Counted from the first letter of the stretch, positions 52,849 to 62,611 are shown. The stretch: 64,000 nt of DNA from Fictibacillus solisalsi (GCF_900103485.1 NZ_FNHW01000001.1:1585418-1649417); one strand, 5' to 3'. Made by a program: numbers and translations. The notes: a model not told the origin generated them from the sequence alone.

Positions 52849-53520
52849 TTACAGCGGTCCGGAGATCCCCTGTTTACGAATCATGATAAAGTGGGCTCCC
52901 ATCAGCGCCAAAAGTGCAGCCGGCAGGAAGAAAACGTGAATGGCAAAGAAGCGTGTAAGCGTCTGCGCCCCAATGATTTCTCCTCCAGCAAGGAAGGTTT
53001 TTGCAATCGGTCCAATAACGGGAATCGTTTCAGCGATCTGGATCCCAACCTTCGTTGCGAATAGCGCTTTCATATCCCAAGGCAGCAAGTACCCTGTGAA
53101 ACCAAGACCAAGCATAACGAAAAAGATCAATACTCCTACTACCCAGTTCAATTCACGAGGCTTCTTATATGCTCCCTGGAAGAATACGCGTAAAGTATGT
53201 AAAAACATCATAACAATTACCAAGCTGGCTCCCCAGTGATGCATTCCCCTAACAATGACACCGAATGCCACTTGATTCTGCAAATAATACACAGATTCCC
53301 AGGCATTTACAATATCCGGAACGTAGTACATGGTCAAGAACATTCCAGACAGTATTTGGATGACGGTAATGAAAAACGTCAATCCTCCAAAGCAATAAAC
53401 AAACGCGGAAAAATGATGGGCGGGATTCACGTGCTCAGGCACTTCATGGTCAGCCACATCTCGCCAGAGCGGCGTAATATCCAAACGCTCGTCTACCCAG
53501 TCGTAAATCTTTTGCAGCAC
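52849..53520 (-). CDS. qcrB: Menaquinol:cytochrome c reductase cytochrome b subunit
   Basis: A 223-residue cytochrome b6-type protein with four membrane helices. Heme ligands are His pairs in the helices containing VRGMHHWGASLVIVMMFLHTLRVF and RFFAIHVFFLPAALLALMGAHF (residues around 85-100 and 185-205). The N-terminus MLQKIYDWVDERLDITPLWRD is the Bacillus form. Starts 3 bp after qcrA. Confidence 0.95.
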   Translation of the reverse strand: MLQKIYDWVDERLDITPLWRDVADHEVPEHVNPAHHFSAFVYCFGGLTFFITVIQILSGMFLTMYYVPDIVNAWESVYYLQNQVAFGVIVRGMHHWGASLVIVMMFLHTLRVFFQGAYKKPRELNWVVGVLIFFVMLGLGFTGYLLPWDMKALFATKVGIQIAETIPVIGPIAKTFLAGGEIIGAQTLTRFFAIHVFFLPAALLALMGAHFIMIRKQGISGPL

Positions 53521-53523
53521 TGA

Positions 53524-54027
53524 TTACGCCCCCTTTCGTGGTTTTGCCTTTCCTAGATACAATTTTCCGTCTTTTACCTGGCTGTCATACACATCGAGAG
53601 GCGCAAGAGGCGGTGTACCCTTAATATTCGTACCGTCCTTCTCATAACGGCCCCCGTGGCAAGGACAATAAAACTGGTTCGGATGGGCAGGATCAGTATT
53701 CCAGTCAATCGTGCAGCCCAAATGTTTACAAACCGGTGAAAGCGCTATTAATTCACCTTTTCCGTTTTTGTAAACCCATGCTGATTGGGTCACCTCTGAT
53801 TCATACCAGCCGTCTTTCTGCTTGATTTTGAAATTAAAACGCTTTGGTTCCTTGCCGATTTTGCTGACTTCAGTAACCGCTACCATATCCTGGCTCGCAC
53901 CCTTTTCAAGAATGGGGTCGATGGCAAAACGCACCATGGGCATCAGCATTCCTGCAGCCATGAATCCTCCAACTCCGGTTAATGTGTAGTTCAAAAACTG
54001 GCGCCTGGAGATATCTTCCTTAGACAT
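53524..54027 (-). CDS. qcrA: Menaquinol:cytochrome c reductase Rieske subunit
   Basis: ATG 54027 (MSKEDISRRQFLNYT) with a GGGGGG-rich site upstream gives 167 residues, the usual length. The N-terminus has a twin-arginine-like motif SRRQF before the membrane anchor. The [2Fe-2S] ligands are in CKHLGC and CPCHGGRY. It heads qcrABC. Confidence 0.95.
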   Translation of the reverse strand: MSKEDISRRQFLNYTLTGVGGFMAAGMLMPMVRFAIDPILEKGASQDMVAVTEVSKIGKEPKRFNFKIKQKDGWYESEVTQSAWVYKNGKGELIALSPVCKHLGCTIDWNTDPAHPNQFYCPCHGGRYEKDGTNIKGTPPLAPLDVYDSQVKDGKLYLGKAKPRKGA

Positions 54028-54160
54028 TTCGTTTCCCCCCCTTGCTGTAAATAACGTCCATCCGGACAATTGGTTTACACACATATTACTAGGACATTAA
54101 CATGATAGCGTAAGTTGACTTTTACTGTCAATATGAACCTGAATCTCCAATGCTTGCTTT

Positions 54161-54622
54161 TTAGCTTTCCTGCCATTTATGCAAAATGACCTGAAACAGC
54201 TGTTTCACCTGCTCCTTCACAATTTCCTCCTGATAATCGGCATCCATCGTCTCCATCGGAATGACAGGCATCCATAAAAGAGTTTCCCCAAGCTCCTGCT
54301 CTCTCTTTTTCCACTCCGGATCACTCGTCAGAAAATAAACATGGCGAAGCCCTTCATCCTTGAGTTCCTTCACCCAGGAATGCAGGCGAAGCAGCAACGT
54401 TTCACTGTCTTCCTCCATCAAGTACGTGAACGGGGGCAAAAGAAACAGCCGCCCGTGAAGTTGCCGCTCGGTCTCCTCTCCGATCAGCGTCACATAATCT
54501 CCCATGCTGGCGCTTGTCCTAATGTGTGAGCCGAACGACACAGGAAGAAGCGGGATGATGGCAGTATCCACAAATTCTTTCGACTGCTGGTAAACAGTAA
54601 TATCTCCTGAACTCCATTTCAT
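54161..54622 (-). CDS. ypiF: YpiF family protein (DUF2487)
   Basis: A 153-residue soluble alpha/beta protein with the DUF2487 start MKWSSGDITVYQQSKEFVDT and GRLFLLPPFTYLMEED. Function unknown. It lies between qcrA and ypiB as in B. subtilis and is 133 bp upstream of qcrA. Confidence 0.87.
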   Translation of the reverse strand: MKWSSGDITVYQQSKEFVDTAIIPLLPVSFGSHIRTSASMGDYVTLIGEETERQLHGRLFLLPPFTYLMEEDSETLLLRLHSWVKELKDEGLRHVYFLTSDPEWKKREQELGETLLWMPVIPMETMDADYQEEIVKEQVKQLFQVILHKWQES

Positions 54623-54682
54623 CTGCGAAACTCCTTTTTATGTAGGTATTGTCGTTGTATTCATCATCGTATCAGAAAATAA

Positions 54683-54714
54683 AAAATAAAGCCCTCTTTT
54701 TTTGAAAGAGGGCT
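54683..54714 (-). terminator. Terminator after reoY (ypiB)
   Basis: AGCCCTCTTT (minus 54714-54705) pairs with AAAGAGGGCT (54699-54690), then TTATTTTTT; it overlaps the stop codon. Confidence 0.8.
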
Positions 54715-55249
54715 ACAATTTTCTTAGTTCATCCGTGAGTTTTTGGAACGTAACTTCATCCTTTTGGTCCAGTGCCTGATCAATCTTCACCAGTATTTTC
54801 TGTCGTTTAAACTGGGAAACCGATTGATCCAATATGAGCTCCGCCCATAGGCCGTATTTGCGGTCCGTTACCATATTGTCAGGCAGATGCGGATTTTCTT
54901 CCAATACGGACGCGTACTCTGGCGTTAATCTCGAGGAGTTAAAATTAAGTTCTATAAAAATATCTTCTTCCTGGTTTAGGCGAATGTCGTGGAATGATTT
55001 CTCAGCATCGGTCGTCAGCACGTTTTGTTTGTAAAAACGGAACGGAACCCCATCCGTACACTGAGCTGACATGATAATGGCTTTAGGGCAGTACTCGGCT
55101 TTTTCTACAAAGTGAACCTTTTCCATGAGCTGGTCGTCACTGACAAGGTAGTTTAACAACCAGACGCACTCACGTTTTTTTAATTGATAATGATTTAAAA
55201 ACCATTTAATAAAATCCTTCTTTTCAAGGACAGAAACGGTGCTGCTCAT
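54713..55249 (-). CDS. reoY: ReoY/YpiB family proteolysis adaptor (UPF0302)
   Basis: ATG 55249 ([18 protein letters not shown]), with GGGGGATC upstream, gives 178 residues, matching B. subtilis YpiB. The UPF0302 core includes [19 protein letters not shown] and [18 protein letters not shown]. In Listeria ReoY (YpiB) with ReoM directs ClpCP to degrade MurA; that role is inferred here. It follows ypiA by 93 bp, as expected. Confidence 0.88.
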   Translation of the reverse strand: MSSTVSVLEKKDFIKWFLNHYQLKKRECVWLLNYLVSDDQLMEKVHFVEKAEYCPKAIIMSAQCTDGVPFRFYKQNVLTTDAEKSFHDIRLNQEEDIFIELNFNSSRLTPEYASVLEENPHLPDNMVTDRKYGLWAELILDQSVSQFKRQKILVKIDQALDQKDEVTFQKLTDELRKL

Positions 55250-55342
55250 TGTGATCCCCCCATCATTCCTAACCAAAGTATATTACTTTAGTATATTCTT
55301 GCCTTGCTCGATAAATCCTTCTTGCCGGAAAGAATAATTGAA

Positions 55343-56602
55343 TTAAAATTCCTCCAGCCTGCTGATGGTTTCTTCCAGATGATAAAGGTTTGGGTTTAAT
55401 GACAAGGCATGCTTCAGGACTGTGGATGCCTTTTCAGGTTCTCCTTCTTCAATCAGAAACATTCCGTATTCTTCTAAAAAGACTTCATGGTTTTTAAAAT
55501 AAGGAAAAGCTGATTCATATTGTTCACGTGCGGCATCAAATTCTTCTGCTTCCTTGTAGGCATAGGCGAGGTCCCATGCCATCTCAGGCGTCTCATCTCC
55601 CTGTTCCTTTACATGCGTTAGGAGCTCGATGATATCATCAAACCGCTCTTCTTTCTTCAGCTGTGAGGACAGATGAAGAACGGCATCTGCATTGGAAGGG
55701 TTCAGCGCAATGACATCTCTTGCAAAACGCTCACCTTCTTCCTGATTACCCATTCGATACAATAGCTTTGCTGCACGGACTTTCAGGTCTTCATTGAATT
55801 CATCTTTGGCAATCCCCTCTCGGACGGCTTCCAATGCTTCATCAAGCGCTCCTTCTTCCTCATAGGCAGAAGAAAGCAGGGGATAAAGGGTCGTATAATC
55901 AGGATCAAGGTCCTTTAATTCTGTTAGGGCTGTTATTGCCGTTTTAAACTCACCTGTTTTATAGGCTGTCAAGCCATATCCGAACAAGCTGTGCAGTTCT
56001 TTTTTGATGTCCAAGCCTTTTTTGTAGTACTCCAGTGCTTCCTCAAACTTGCCTCCTCTGCTTAGCGATTCGGCAAGCCTTAAGTAAAGATCTCCTTCCG
56101 GAAGGCTGTTTGCAATCGGTTCAGCTTCTTTAAAGAAGGCAGCAGCTTTCAGGAAATCGCCCCGTTCCAAATAAAGTTCACCGAGCGCAAATGCAAGTAC
56201 CGGTTCCTCCGGATTGCTCTTTCTGGCTTTCAGCAGCTTTTGCTCTGCCACTTCATGCAAACCCTGCATGAAGTAAAGGTCAGCCTGCGAAAGAAGGGAT
56301 TGGACATAAGATTCATCATAGGCACTGATTTGCCCCAGTATTTCAAGGGCTTCATCTTCTTTTTCCATTTCAATGAGGAGTTCAGCCGCAAAGATGGTAA
56401 GGTCGCCTTCTTCCGGATAGAGCGCTCTCAACTGGGTAACAATCTTTAATGCTTCATCAAGATGGCCCCAATTTTCATAAAGCCTGGCAATGTCATACAA
56501 GGTTTGATGATCGGCCTCTTTTCTTAATACTTCAACAAGCTGGATGCCCTCCTGAACATGTCCCATTTCAACAAGGGTAATGGCTTCCTGTAACTTTTCC
56601 AC
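55343..56602 (-). CDS. ypiA: TPR-repeat protein YpiA
   Basis: The start is GTG 56602 (VEKLQEAITLVEMGHVQEG), with AAGGAG eight bases upstream; the frame open to 56623 contains that ribosome site. The 419-residue acidic protein is built from about ten tetratricopeptide repeats (for example LYENWGHLDEALKIV, AYKEAEEFDAAREQYESAF). It is a cytosolic scaffold. In Listeria and B. subtilis YpiA-like proteins are linked to ReoY function (knowledge of related species). Confidence 0.88.
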   Translation of the reverse strand: MEKLQEAITLVEMGHVQEGIQLVEVLRKEADHQTLYDIARLYENWGHLDEALKIVTQLRALYPEEGDLTIFAAELLIEMEKEDEALEILGQISAYDESYVQSLLSQADLYFMQGLHEVAEQKLLKARKSNPEEPVLAFALGELYLERGDFLKAAAFFKEAEPIANSLPEGDLYLRLAESLSRGGKFEEALEYYKKGLDIKKELHSLFGYGLTAYKTGEFKTAITALTELKDLDPDYTTLYPLLSSAYEEEGALDEALEAVREGIAKDEFNEDLKVRAAKLLYRMGNQEEGERFARDVIALNPSNADAVLHLSSQLKKEERFDDIIELLTHVKEQGDETPEMAWDLAYAYKEAEEFDAAREQYESAFPYFKNHEVFLEEYGMFLIEEGEPEKASTVLKHALSLNPNLYHLEETISRLEEF

Positions 56603-56643
56603 TGGCAAAACTCCTTCTCTCACTACAATCGTTCTATACGATT

Positions 56644-56673
56644 ATTATACATGAGAGCAAGGGTGTACTTCAA
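56644..56673 (-). promoter_or_regulatory. Predicted promoter of ypiA
   Basis: On the minus strand TTGAAG (56673-56668), 18-bp spacer, consensus TATAAT (56649-56644). Confidence 0.65.
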
Positions 56674-56746
56674 AAGGTACGTTTGGCCAACCCACCTTCT
56701 ATAGACAGGCTATGTGGCCACTTCCAAAGATATGATTGCATTCCAA

Positions 56747-56781
56747 TAAAAAAATCCCCGACGGTGAAAGCGCTGTCAGGG
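56747..56781 (-). terminator. Terminator of the candidate small RNA
   Basis: A 7-bp G+C-rich stem with a 12-nt loop followed by seven T residues on the minus strand. Confidence 0.75.
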
Positions 56782-56820
56782 AAAACAATAATATGGATAG
56801 GAGTGGAGAGAAACCATATT
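56748..56820 (-). ncRNA. Candidate small RNA with CU-rich loop
   Basis: A minus-strand transcript starting near 56820 would contain no credible open frame and two stems. The first, AATATGG (56820-56814) with CCATATT (56796-56790), displays the 17-nt loop TTTCTCTCCACTCCTAT, complementary to Shine-Dalgarno sequences. The second is a terminator: CCCTGAC (56781-56775) with GTCGGGG (56762-56756), then T7. A promoter lies at the right distance upstream. This is the anatomy of a trans-acting sRNA. I do not recognise a known family. Confidence 0.6.
56765..56778 (+). promoter_or_regulatory. CcpA cre site (perfect consensus) within the small RNA
   Basis: TGAAAGCGCTGTCA fits TGWAANCGNTNWCA throughout. 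It lies in the loop and one arm of the terminator, 43-56 bases downstream of the predicted sRNA start. Confidence 0.55.
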
Positions 56821-56826
56821 AGTTAT

Positions 56827-56854
56827 AGTATAGCAGGTACAGGATAAAAATCAA
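56827..56854 (-). promoter_or_regulatory. Predicted promoter of the candidate small RNA
   Basis: On the minus strand TTGATT (56854-56849), 16-bp spacer, TATACT (56832-56827), placing the start at about 56820. Confidence 0.6.
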
Positions 56855-56883
56855 CCTTATTTTTCGAAAATTTTGAATACAGC

Positions 56884-56914
56884 AAGAAAGAAGCCCAGGA
56901 ATGGCTTCTTTCTT
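56884..56914 (-). terminator. Probable terminator of the trp-hisC operon
   Basis: AAGAAAGAAGCC (minus 56914-56903) pairs perfectly with GGCTTCTTTCTT (56895-56884). The T-rich tail is inside the stem, so strength is uncertain. Confidence 0.5.
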
Positions 56915-56922
56915 GTGATTGA

Positions 56923-58035
56923 TTATACGGTTTCCTTTTTTATACCGGCTGCCGTCTCCAGATAAGTTTCCAAGTGGCTGATAATCTCCTTGTTCTGGAT
57001 CTCATCGCCTACCGTGATCCGCAGACTTGTAGGAAAGCCGAGCGCTGCTCCCGAGCGGACGATATAACCCCTCTCGAGCAAATGTTGAAACAGCTTATTA
57101 GCGTCTTCATTAAAATCAATTAAAATAAAATTACCTTGTGAAGGGTAATAGGACAGGCCATTCTTCTCGCAAAAGTCATAATACTGCTTGAGTCCTTTTC
57201 TGTTCCTGTTCAGACATGATGCAAGGAAATCCTGGTCTTTGATGGCTGCTCGGGCAGCTGCCTGGGCAATTCTTGAAGTGTTGAATGGTTCTCTGGCCGG
57301 TTCAATAGCGCGAATTATACGCTCGTCCGCTATTCCATAACCGATTCGCAGAGCTGCCAGACCATAGGCCTTTGAAAAAGTACGCATGATCACAAGGTTA
57401 GGATATTGTGAGAGGTAGGGAATGGTTTCAGGATAATCCTCCGCCACCACGTATTCATAATACGCTTCGTCACTTACGACGAGAACATGCTCAGGCACCT
57501 CGGCCATAAAGGATTCAAAAGCTTTTTGGCTGATGTAATGCCCTGTTGGATTGTTTGGGGAACAGAGCCAGACAATTCTCGTATTTTCATCAATTGCTCC
57601 GAGCATGCCTTTTAGGTCATGCTCACCGTTAATTAGAGGGACTTCACGGATTTCTGCCCCTTCGATTATTGCGTTATGCTTATATTGTGGAAAGGTATGT
57701 TCCGCCATCACCGTATTGGTGCCTTCACGCAAATAACTTCTTGTAAGAATCTGGACAACTTCGTCCGAACCATTTCCGAAGATGAGTTTTTCTTGCTTAA
57801 CTCCCAAAAATTCAGAAAGCTCTTCTCTCAGTTCTGCGCTGTAGCCATCCGGATACAATCCAAGATGAGCGGTTTCTGCAATAATGGCATCTCGAACTGA
57901 CGGGGAGCTGCCATAAGGGTTTTCGTTTGACGCCAATTTTGTAATTTTGGTCAGTCCGTATTCTCGTTTTACTTCTTCAATTGGTTTTCCCGGTTGATAG
58001 GGTGTTAAATTCTGCAGTTGTTTTTTCGCCTCCAC
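56923..58035 (-). CDS. hisC: Histidinol-phosphate aminotransferase
   Basis: The 370-residue class I PLP enzyme has [28 protein letters not shown] and the PLP lysine in [16 protein letters not shown]. In Bacillus it serves histidine and aromatic amino acid synthesis and is the gene after trpA. The start is GTG 58035 after GGAAGGG. Gap from trpA is 18 bp. tyrA and aroE, which follow in B. subtilis, are absent. Confidence 0.94.
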   Translation of the reverse strand: MEAKKQLQNLTPYQPGKPIEEVKREYGLTKITKLASNENPYGSSPSVRDAIIAETAHLGLYPDGYSAELREELSEFLGVKQEKLIFGNGSDEVVQILTRSYLREGTNTVMAEHTFPQYKHNAIIEGAEIREVPLINGEHDLKGMLGAIDENTRIVWLCSPNNPTGHYISQKAFESFMAEVPEHVLVVSDEAYYEYVVAEDYPETIPYLSQYPNLVIMRTFSKAYGLAALRIGYGIADERIIRAIEPAREPFNTSRIAQAAARAAIKDQDFLASCLNRNRKGLKQYYDFCEKNGLSYYPSQGNFILIDFNEDANKLFQHLLERGYIVRSGAALGFPTSLRITVGDEIQNKEIISHLETYLETAAGIKKETV

Positions 58036-58053
58036 AAAGACCCTTCCTTTCTA

Positions 58054-58872
58054 TTAACTATACACTTTCTTCACCGGGACCACTTTGGACAGAAAATCAG
58101 AAAACGCCGCAATGGCTTTGTCCTTCGTTTCCTCGTTCACAAGTTCTGGCCCCAGCTCTTCAATTTTTTTGACGATGGCACTGCCCATGATAAATCCGTC
58201 GCATTTCCCTTCAAACTGCTGCATCTGTTCCCTGCTGGAAAGACCGAAGCCCACAAGTACCGGGACGTGACTTGAAGCCTTGGCATTTTCCAGAAAACGG
58301 TCCAAGTCATTGGCAAACGAAGTCCTTGTCCCTGTCACGCCAAGGGATGAAATACAGTACAAAAAGCCCTGGGCAGTTCGGCCGATCTCTTTAAGCCGCT
58401 CCCTGGATGTCGTAGGGGCAGCCAGGGAGATGAAGCTCAAGTCATGCTGAAGGCATGCCTCATGAAGCTCTTTACTTTCTTCAAACGGCATATCCGGCAC
58501 AAGAAGTCCGTCAATATCATGCTGTGCTGCCAGTTCAAAAAATTTCTGTTCTCCCAATTGTAACAAAAGATTGTAATAAGTAAAGATGATAACTGGTATC
58601 GTCAGTCCTTTCTCCCTCATATCGGAGACCAGCTTTATCGCTTTTTCGAGCGACATCCCGTTTTTCAGCGCTCGCAGGGATGCACGCTGAATGACCGGAC
58701 CATCAGCGAGCGGATCGGAATAGGGAATCCCCAGCTCCAGGGCTGAAGCTCCTTCATTTTGCAGGGCAAGAGCAAGGTCAACCGTCGCTTCTAAGGAAGG
58801 ATCACCCGCTGTAATAAAAGGCACAAAAAGTGGCGTCTTTAGATTCTGAAACTCTTTCATCCTATTGGTCAT
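58054..58872 (-). CDS. trpA: Tryptophan synthase alpha chain
   Basis: ATG 58872 ([12 protein letters not shown]) overlaps the trpB 3' end by 11 bp, with AAGGAGG upstream. The 272-residue TIM barrel has catalytic Glu in [18 protein letters not shown], and VPDMPFEE. It cleaves indoleglycerol phosphate and channels indole to TrpB. Confidence 0.95.
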   Translation of the reverse strand: MTNRMKEFQNLKTPLFVPFITAGDPSLEATVDLALALQNEGASALELGIPYSDPLADGPVIQRASLRALKNGMSLEKAIKLVSDMREKGLTIPVIIFTYYNLLLQLGEQKFFELAAQHDIDGLLVPDMPFEESKELHEACLQHDLSFISLAAPTTSRERLKEIGRTAQGFLYCISSLGVTGTRTSFANDLDRFLENAKASSHVPVLVGFGLSSREQMQQFEGKCDGFIMGSAIVKKIEELGPELVNEETKDKAIAAFSDFLSKVVPVKKVYS

Positions 58873-60070
58873 GGGAATCTTCCTCCTTCTGCTGTTCAAA
58901 CAGGGTATGAACATCCTTATCTCCGCGGCCGGAGAGGCAAATAATCAAATTTTCATCAGGGCTCATGGCTTTTGCTTCTTTGATCGCCTGGGCAACAGCA
59001 TGCGCACTCTCTAGTGCACAAAGAATTCCTTCTTCCAGGCAAAGAATGTTCAGTGCCTCAAGTGCCTCCTCGTCGGTAATACATTGATAATCCACCCGTT
59101 TTGTGAATTTTAAGTAGGCATGCTCAGGTCCCACACCTGGATAATCAAGTCCTGCCGAGATGGAATAAGGCTCCTGGATCTGCCCTTCCTCTGATTGCAG
59201 AAGATACGTAAGAGACCCATGGATAACGCCTTCTCTCCCGTTTGCCATTGTAGCTGCATGCAGCCCTGTCAGGATTCCCTTGCCTCCGGCTTCAACGCCT
59301 ACAAGCTTTACATCCTCATTGACAAACCCGGCAAAAATGCCGATTGCATTGCTTCCTCCGCCCACACAGGCTACGACCTTATCGGGAAGCTTTCCACCAT
59401 GCATCTCCTTGTACTGGGCTTTCGCTTCAAACCCAATCACACTTTGAAACTCTTTAACAATTTTCGGATAAGGGTGCGGACCAACAGCGGAACCAATCAA
59501 ATAAAACGTATCTTCAACCGCTGACACCCACTGCCGGATGGCTTCATTTGTCGCATCCTTCAAGGTCCGTGTGCCGCTGGTTACGGGTATAACCTCTGCA
59601 CCAAGGAGTTTCATTCGGAACACATTCAATTCCTGTCTTCGGATGTCTTCTTCTCCCATGTATACTTTGCATTCAAGGCCGTAGCGGGCCGCCGCAGTCG
59701 CCGCCGCCACACCATGCTGGCCCGCTCCTGTTTCTGCAATGATTTTCTTTTTTCCCATCCGTTTGGCGAGGAGTGCCTGTCCGATCGCATTGTTAATTTT
59801 ATGTGCGCCGGTATGGTTCAGATCCTCTCTTTTCAGATAGATGCCTGCTCCGCCGAGTCGTTCGGTCAGCTTCCCTGCATAGGTTAATGGAGTGGGTCTT
59901 CCTGAATAATGTGTAAGCTCATGTTCAAGATCCTTTTTAAAATCTTCATCATTGATCGCTTCCAAAAATCCTCTTTCCAGGTCCTCAAGGGCAAACATAA
60001 TCGTTTCAGGTACGAACTTCCCGCCAAACTGGCCATATCTTCCCTTGCTGTCAGGATATACTGTTTTCAT
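58862..60070 (-). CDS. trpB: Tryptophan synthase beta chain
   Basis: The 402-residue PLP enzyme has the lysine in [28 protein letters not shown] and [11 protein letters not shown]. It condenses indole with serine. Its start overlaps trpF by 20 bp. The tail EEDSHDQ overlaps the trpA start. Confidence 0.96.
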   Translation of the reverse strand: MKTVYPDSKGRYGQFGGKFVPETIMFALEDLERGFLEAINDEDFKKDLEHELTHYSGRPTPLTYAGKLTERLGGAGIYLKREDLNHTGAHKINNAIGQALLAKRMGKKKIIAETGAGQHGVAAATAAARYGLECKVYMGEEDIRRQELNVFRMKLLGAEVIPVTSGTRTLKDATNEAIRQWVSAVEDTFYLIGSAVGPHPYPKIVKEFQSVIGFEAKAQYKEMHGGKLPDKVVACVGGGSNAIGIFAGFVNEDVKLVGVEAGGKGILTGLHAATMANGREGVIHGSLTYLLQSEEGQIQEPYSISAGLDYPGVGPEHAYLKFTKRVDYQCITDEEALEALNILCLEEGILCALESAHAVAQAIKEAKAMSPDENLIICLSGRGDKDVHTLFEQQKEEDSHDQ

Positions 60071-60710
60071 TGATGATCATCCCTTCCAATTCTGTAATTG
60101 CCTCTTTGCTTTTCTTACCGTCCATTTCAATTCCACTGGATATATCAATTCCATGAGGCTGATACCTCAGCAGCCTGGTGATATTACTTGCTGAAATTCC
60201 TCCTGCAATGAAGCACGGTACTTCTTGCACCGAAGCAGCCTCAAGATAAAAGGGTACAGCTTCCCAGTCAAACGCCGTGCCTGTCCCTCCATAAGCACCT
60301 TCTACTCTAGCATCGATGACATACCCGTCAGCAACGCCCGCGTATCCTGCCAGCGCCTTCCATCCTTCCTCTTCATGCCTGACCGCTTTCCAAATGATTT
60401 TTCCGGTCTTCTTCTTTAACAGCTTTAGAAACTGGGGTGTTTCGTCCCCGTGGCACTGAATCACGTCGAGGGGAAGCACCTTAAGTGCCTGTTCAATCTC
60501 TTCTATGGATGAATTAACAAATACACCCACGATTTTTTGAGGAACCGGTTGAAGTTCCTTTATCCAGCATGAGACTTCTTCCGGCCTCACCCTTCGTTTG
60601 CTTTGCGCAAAAATAAATCCCGCATACCCTGCAGAAGAACTCTTGACAAGCTCCAAGTCTTCCCTGCTCCTGCATCCGCAATACTTTACCGCGATATTCT
60701 TATTCACCAT
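60051..60710 (-). CDS. trpF: Phosphoribosylanthranilate isomerase
   Basis: A 219-residue TIM barrel with [14 protein letters not shown] (catalytic Cys region), [13 protein letters not shown], and a phosphate site [10 protein letters not shown]. It performs the Amadori rearrangement in tryptophan synthesis. The start overlaps trpC by 11 bp. Confidence 0.94.
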   Translation of the reverse strand: MVNKNIAVKYCGCRSREDLELVKSSSAGYAGFIFAQSKRRVRPEEVSCWIKELQPVPQKIVGVFVNSSIEEIEQALKVLPLDVIQCHGDETPQFLKLLKKKTGKIIWKAVRHEEEGWKALAGYAGVADGYVIDARVEGAYGGTGTAFDWEAVPFYLEAASVQEVPCFIAGGISASNITRLLRYQPHGIDISSGIEMDGKKSKEAITELEGMIINENSIS

Positions 60711-61458
60711 ACAGCAGCTGAATTCCTTTTCCCGGAGAAGATGCGCGCATCAGGGTTTCCCCCACTAAAATGGCATCGATATTATGCTCACGCAAAAATT
60801 TTAGGTCTTCTGCCGTTTTGATCCCGCTTTCGCTAACGGTCAGTATCCCTTCTGGAATATAGCGAGCGATGGCCTCGGTATGCGTTACATCGGTATTGAA
60901 GTTTCTGAGGTCACGATTATTGATTCCGATCAGTTTGGGTGTAAATACATCAAGAATACCCTCGAGCTCTTCCACAGAATGAACCTCTACGAGGCAATCC
61001 AGATTTTCTTCACGGGCATATTCATACAGTTCATGGAGCTTCCCGGGCTCCATGGCAGCCGCGATTAATAAAATCGCATCTGCACCAATATGAGCGCTCT
61101 CACGAATCTGCACCTTATCAATGATAAAATCCTTTCTTAGCACAGGCAGCGATACCATTTGCTTTACAGCGACAAGATCAGCTGCATGGCCGCGGAAAAA
61201 ACGCTGATCCGTCAGAACGGAAATGGCAGCGGCTCCCCCTTGTTCGTAAGCTGCAGCAATTTCAGACGGCACATAATGTTCTTTAATGATTCCTTTGGAA
61301 GGAGACGCCTTTTTCACCTCGGCGATCAGAGCCGGTTTTTGGCTAGAATTGGAAAGCGCTTCATAAAGGGATACCTTTTTCTGGTTCGGCTGGCCTTCAA
61401 ACTCGCGGTGTAGCTTTGTTATTTCTTCTTTTTTCACATCAAGAATTTGTTGCAGCAT
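60700..61458 (-). CDS. trpC: Indole-3-glycerol phosphate synthase
   Basis: The 252-residue TIM barrel has ALIAEVKKASPSKG (catalytic Glu and Lys), LRKDFIIDKVQIRES and IGINNRDLRNF. It closes the indole ring. Overlaps trpD by 20 bp and trpF by 11 bp, as expected for a coupled operon. Confidence 0.95.
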   Translation of the reverse strand: MLQQILDVKKEEITKLHREFEGQPNQKKVSLYEALSNSSQKPALIAEVKKASPSKGIIKEHYVPSEIAAAYEQGGAAAISVLTDQRFFRGHAADLVAVKQMVSLPVLRKDFIIDKVQIRESAHIGADAILLIAAAMEPGKLHELYEYAREENLDCLVEVHSVEELEGILDVFTPKLIGINNRDLRNFNTDVTHTEAIARYIPEGILTVSESGIKTAEDLKFLREHNIDAILVGETLMRASSPGKGIQLLYGE

Positions 61459-62479
61459 AGGGTACTCCTCCTGTCTGGTTTTGTATTATTTCAAGGTGCT
61501 CAAGGGCTTTGCCGCTGGAAATAAGATCCTGGGCATATGCCACGCCCTCCCGGATACTTTCCGATCTTCCGGTGAGGTATAGCGATGCTGCCGTATTATA
61601 AACCACAATATTGCGTGCCGATTCAGGTGCATTCCCCTTAAGGACTCGCTGGATTAGAGCGGCGCTTTCCTGGCTGGATGAGACGGTCACTTCCTCCAGC
61701 TTCCCGCATGAAAGCCCCACATCTTCAGGTGAAAGGGTAAATTCTGAAACCTGGCCATCCTTCACATCAAAGAAGTGTGTCGGTGCAAAAATCGAACACT
61801 CGTCCAGGCCGTCCTCCCCGGTTACAACCAGCGTTCTCTGGTTCTTGAACTGTGAAATGGCAATGGCCATTTTTTCGGCCGTTTCCCGGTTATACGCTCC
61901 AATCAGCTGATGTGTAGGATGAGCGGGATTTACAAGCGGCCCAAGGATATTAAACACGGTCCGGAACGAAAGGCCTTTACGCGTCTGACTGGCATGACGA
62001 AGTGCCGGATGATAATTCGGCGCAAAAAGAAAACATAAAGAAAACTCATCCAGATTCCGTTTGATTTCGGATACGTCACTGCTCGATTGGATACCAAGCC
62101 TGCTCAATACATCCGCACTGCCGCTTTTAGAAGTAACGGCCGAATTTCCGTGTTTTGCGACTTTCACGCCATCTGATGAAAGCATGATCGCTGAAGCCGT
62201 TGAAATATTAAAAGTGGAAGCCCCGTCTCCACCGGTTCCGCACGTGTCAAGAAGTTGCGGATAATCGACGTGCAAAGGTAAAGTGTGATCAAGAATCGCA
62301 GTAGAAAAACCAATGATCTCGGAAATCGTTTCACCTCTGAGACGCAGTATGGTAAGCAAACTGGAAAGTTGAACTTCTGTCGCTTGCCCTTCCAATATTT
62401 CATTCATCATATCGTAAGCTTCACTTTCCGAATACGTTTCTCCCAGGATTCCTTTTTGAAGCAGTTCTTTGATCGCCAT
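61439..62479 (-). CDS. trpD: Anthranilate phosphoribosyltransferase
   Basis: The 346-residue enzyme has DTCGTGGDGASTFNIST, KHGNSAVTSKSGSADVLSRL (in two parts) and the NILGPLVNPA segment. It adds phosphoribose to anthranilate. GGAGG precedes ATG 62479. It is the first structural gene after the TRAP leader; trpE, which should precede it, is missing. Confidence 0.95.
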   Translation of the reverse strand: MAIKELLQKGILGETYSESEAYDMMNEILEGQATEVQLSSLLTILRLRGETISEIIGFSTAILDHTLPLHVDYPQLLDTCGTGGDGASTFNISTASAIMLSSDGVKVAKHGNSAVTSKSGSADVLSRLGIQSSSDVSEIKRNLDEFSLCFLFAPNYHPALRHASQTRKGLSFRTVFNILGPLVNPAHPTHQLIGAYNRETAEKMAIAISQFKNQRTLVVTGEDGLDECSIFAPTHFFDVKDGQVSEFTLSPEDVGLSCGKLEEVTVSSSQESAALIQRVLKGNAPESARNIVVYNTAASLYLTGRSESIREGVAYAQDLISSGKALEHLEIIQNQTGGVPYAATNS

Positions 62480-62481
62480 TG

Positions 62482-62611
62482 CTATTCCTCCTTAATGATT
62501 GTATGGGCATTAGGGTGCAAGGCGCGTTTCATACCGGGGTTAAATAAATAGGAAGACAAAACATGTGCTGATCCACCTCCATCAGGATGGAGAATGAATG
62601 AGGAAAAAAGG
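62482..62611 (-). promoter_or_regulatory. Interval between trp leader terminator and trpD, with SD hairpin and mini-ORFs
   Basis: A perfect hairpin CTCCATC-CT-GATGGAG (minus 62592-62577) buries a GGAG Shine-Dalgarno. That site precedes an 11-codon frame (MFCLPIYLTPV), whose TGA overlaps the ATG of a 16-codon frame (MKRALHPNAHTIIKEE) ending just before trpD. Either remnants of a deleted trpE or a translational control device. Confidence 0.45.
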
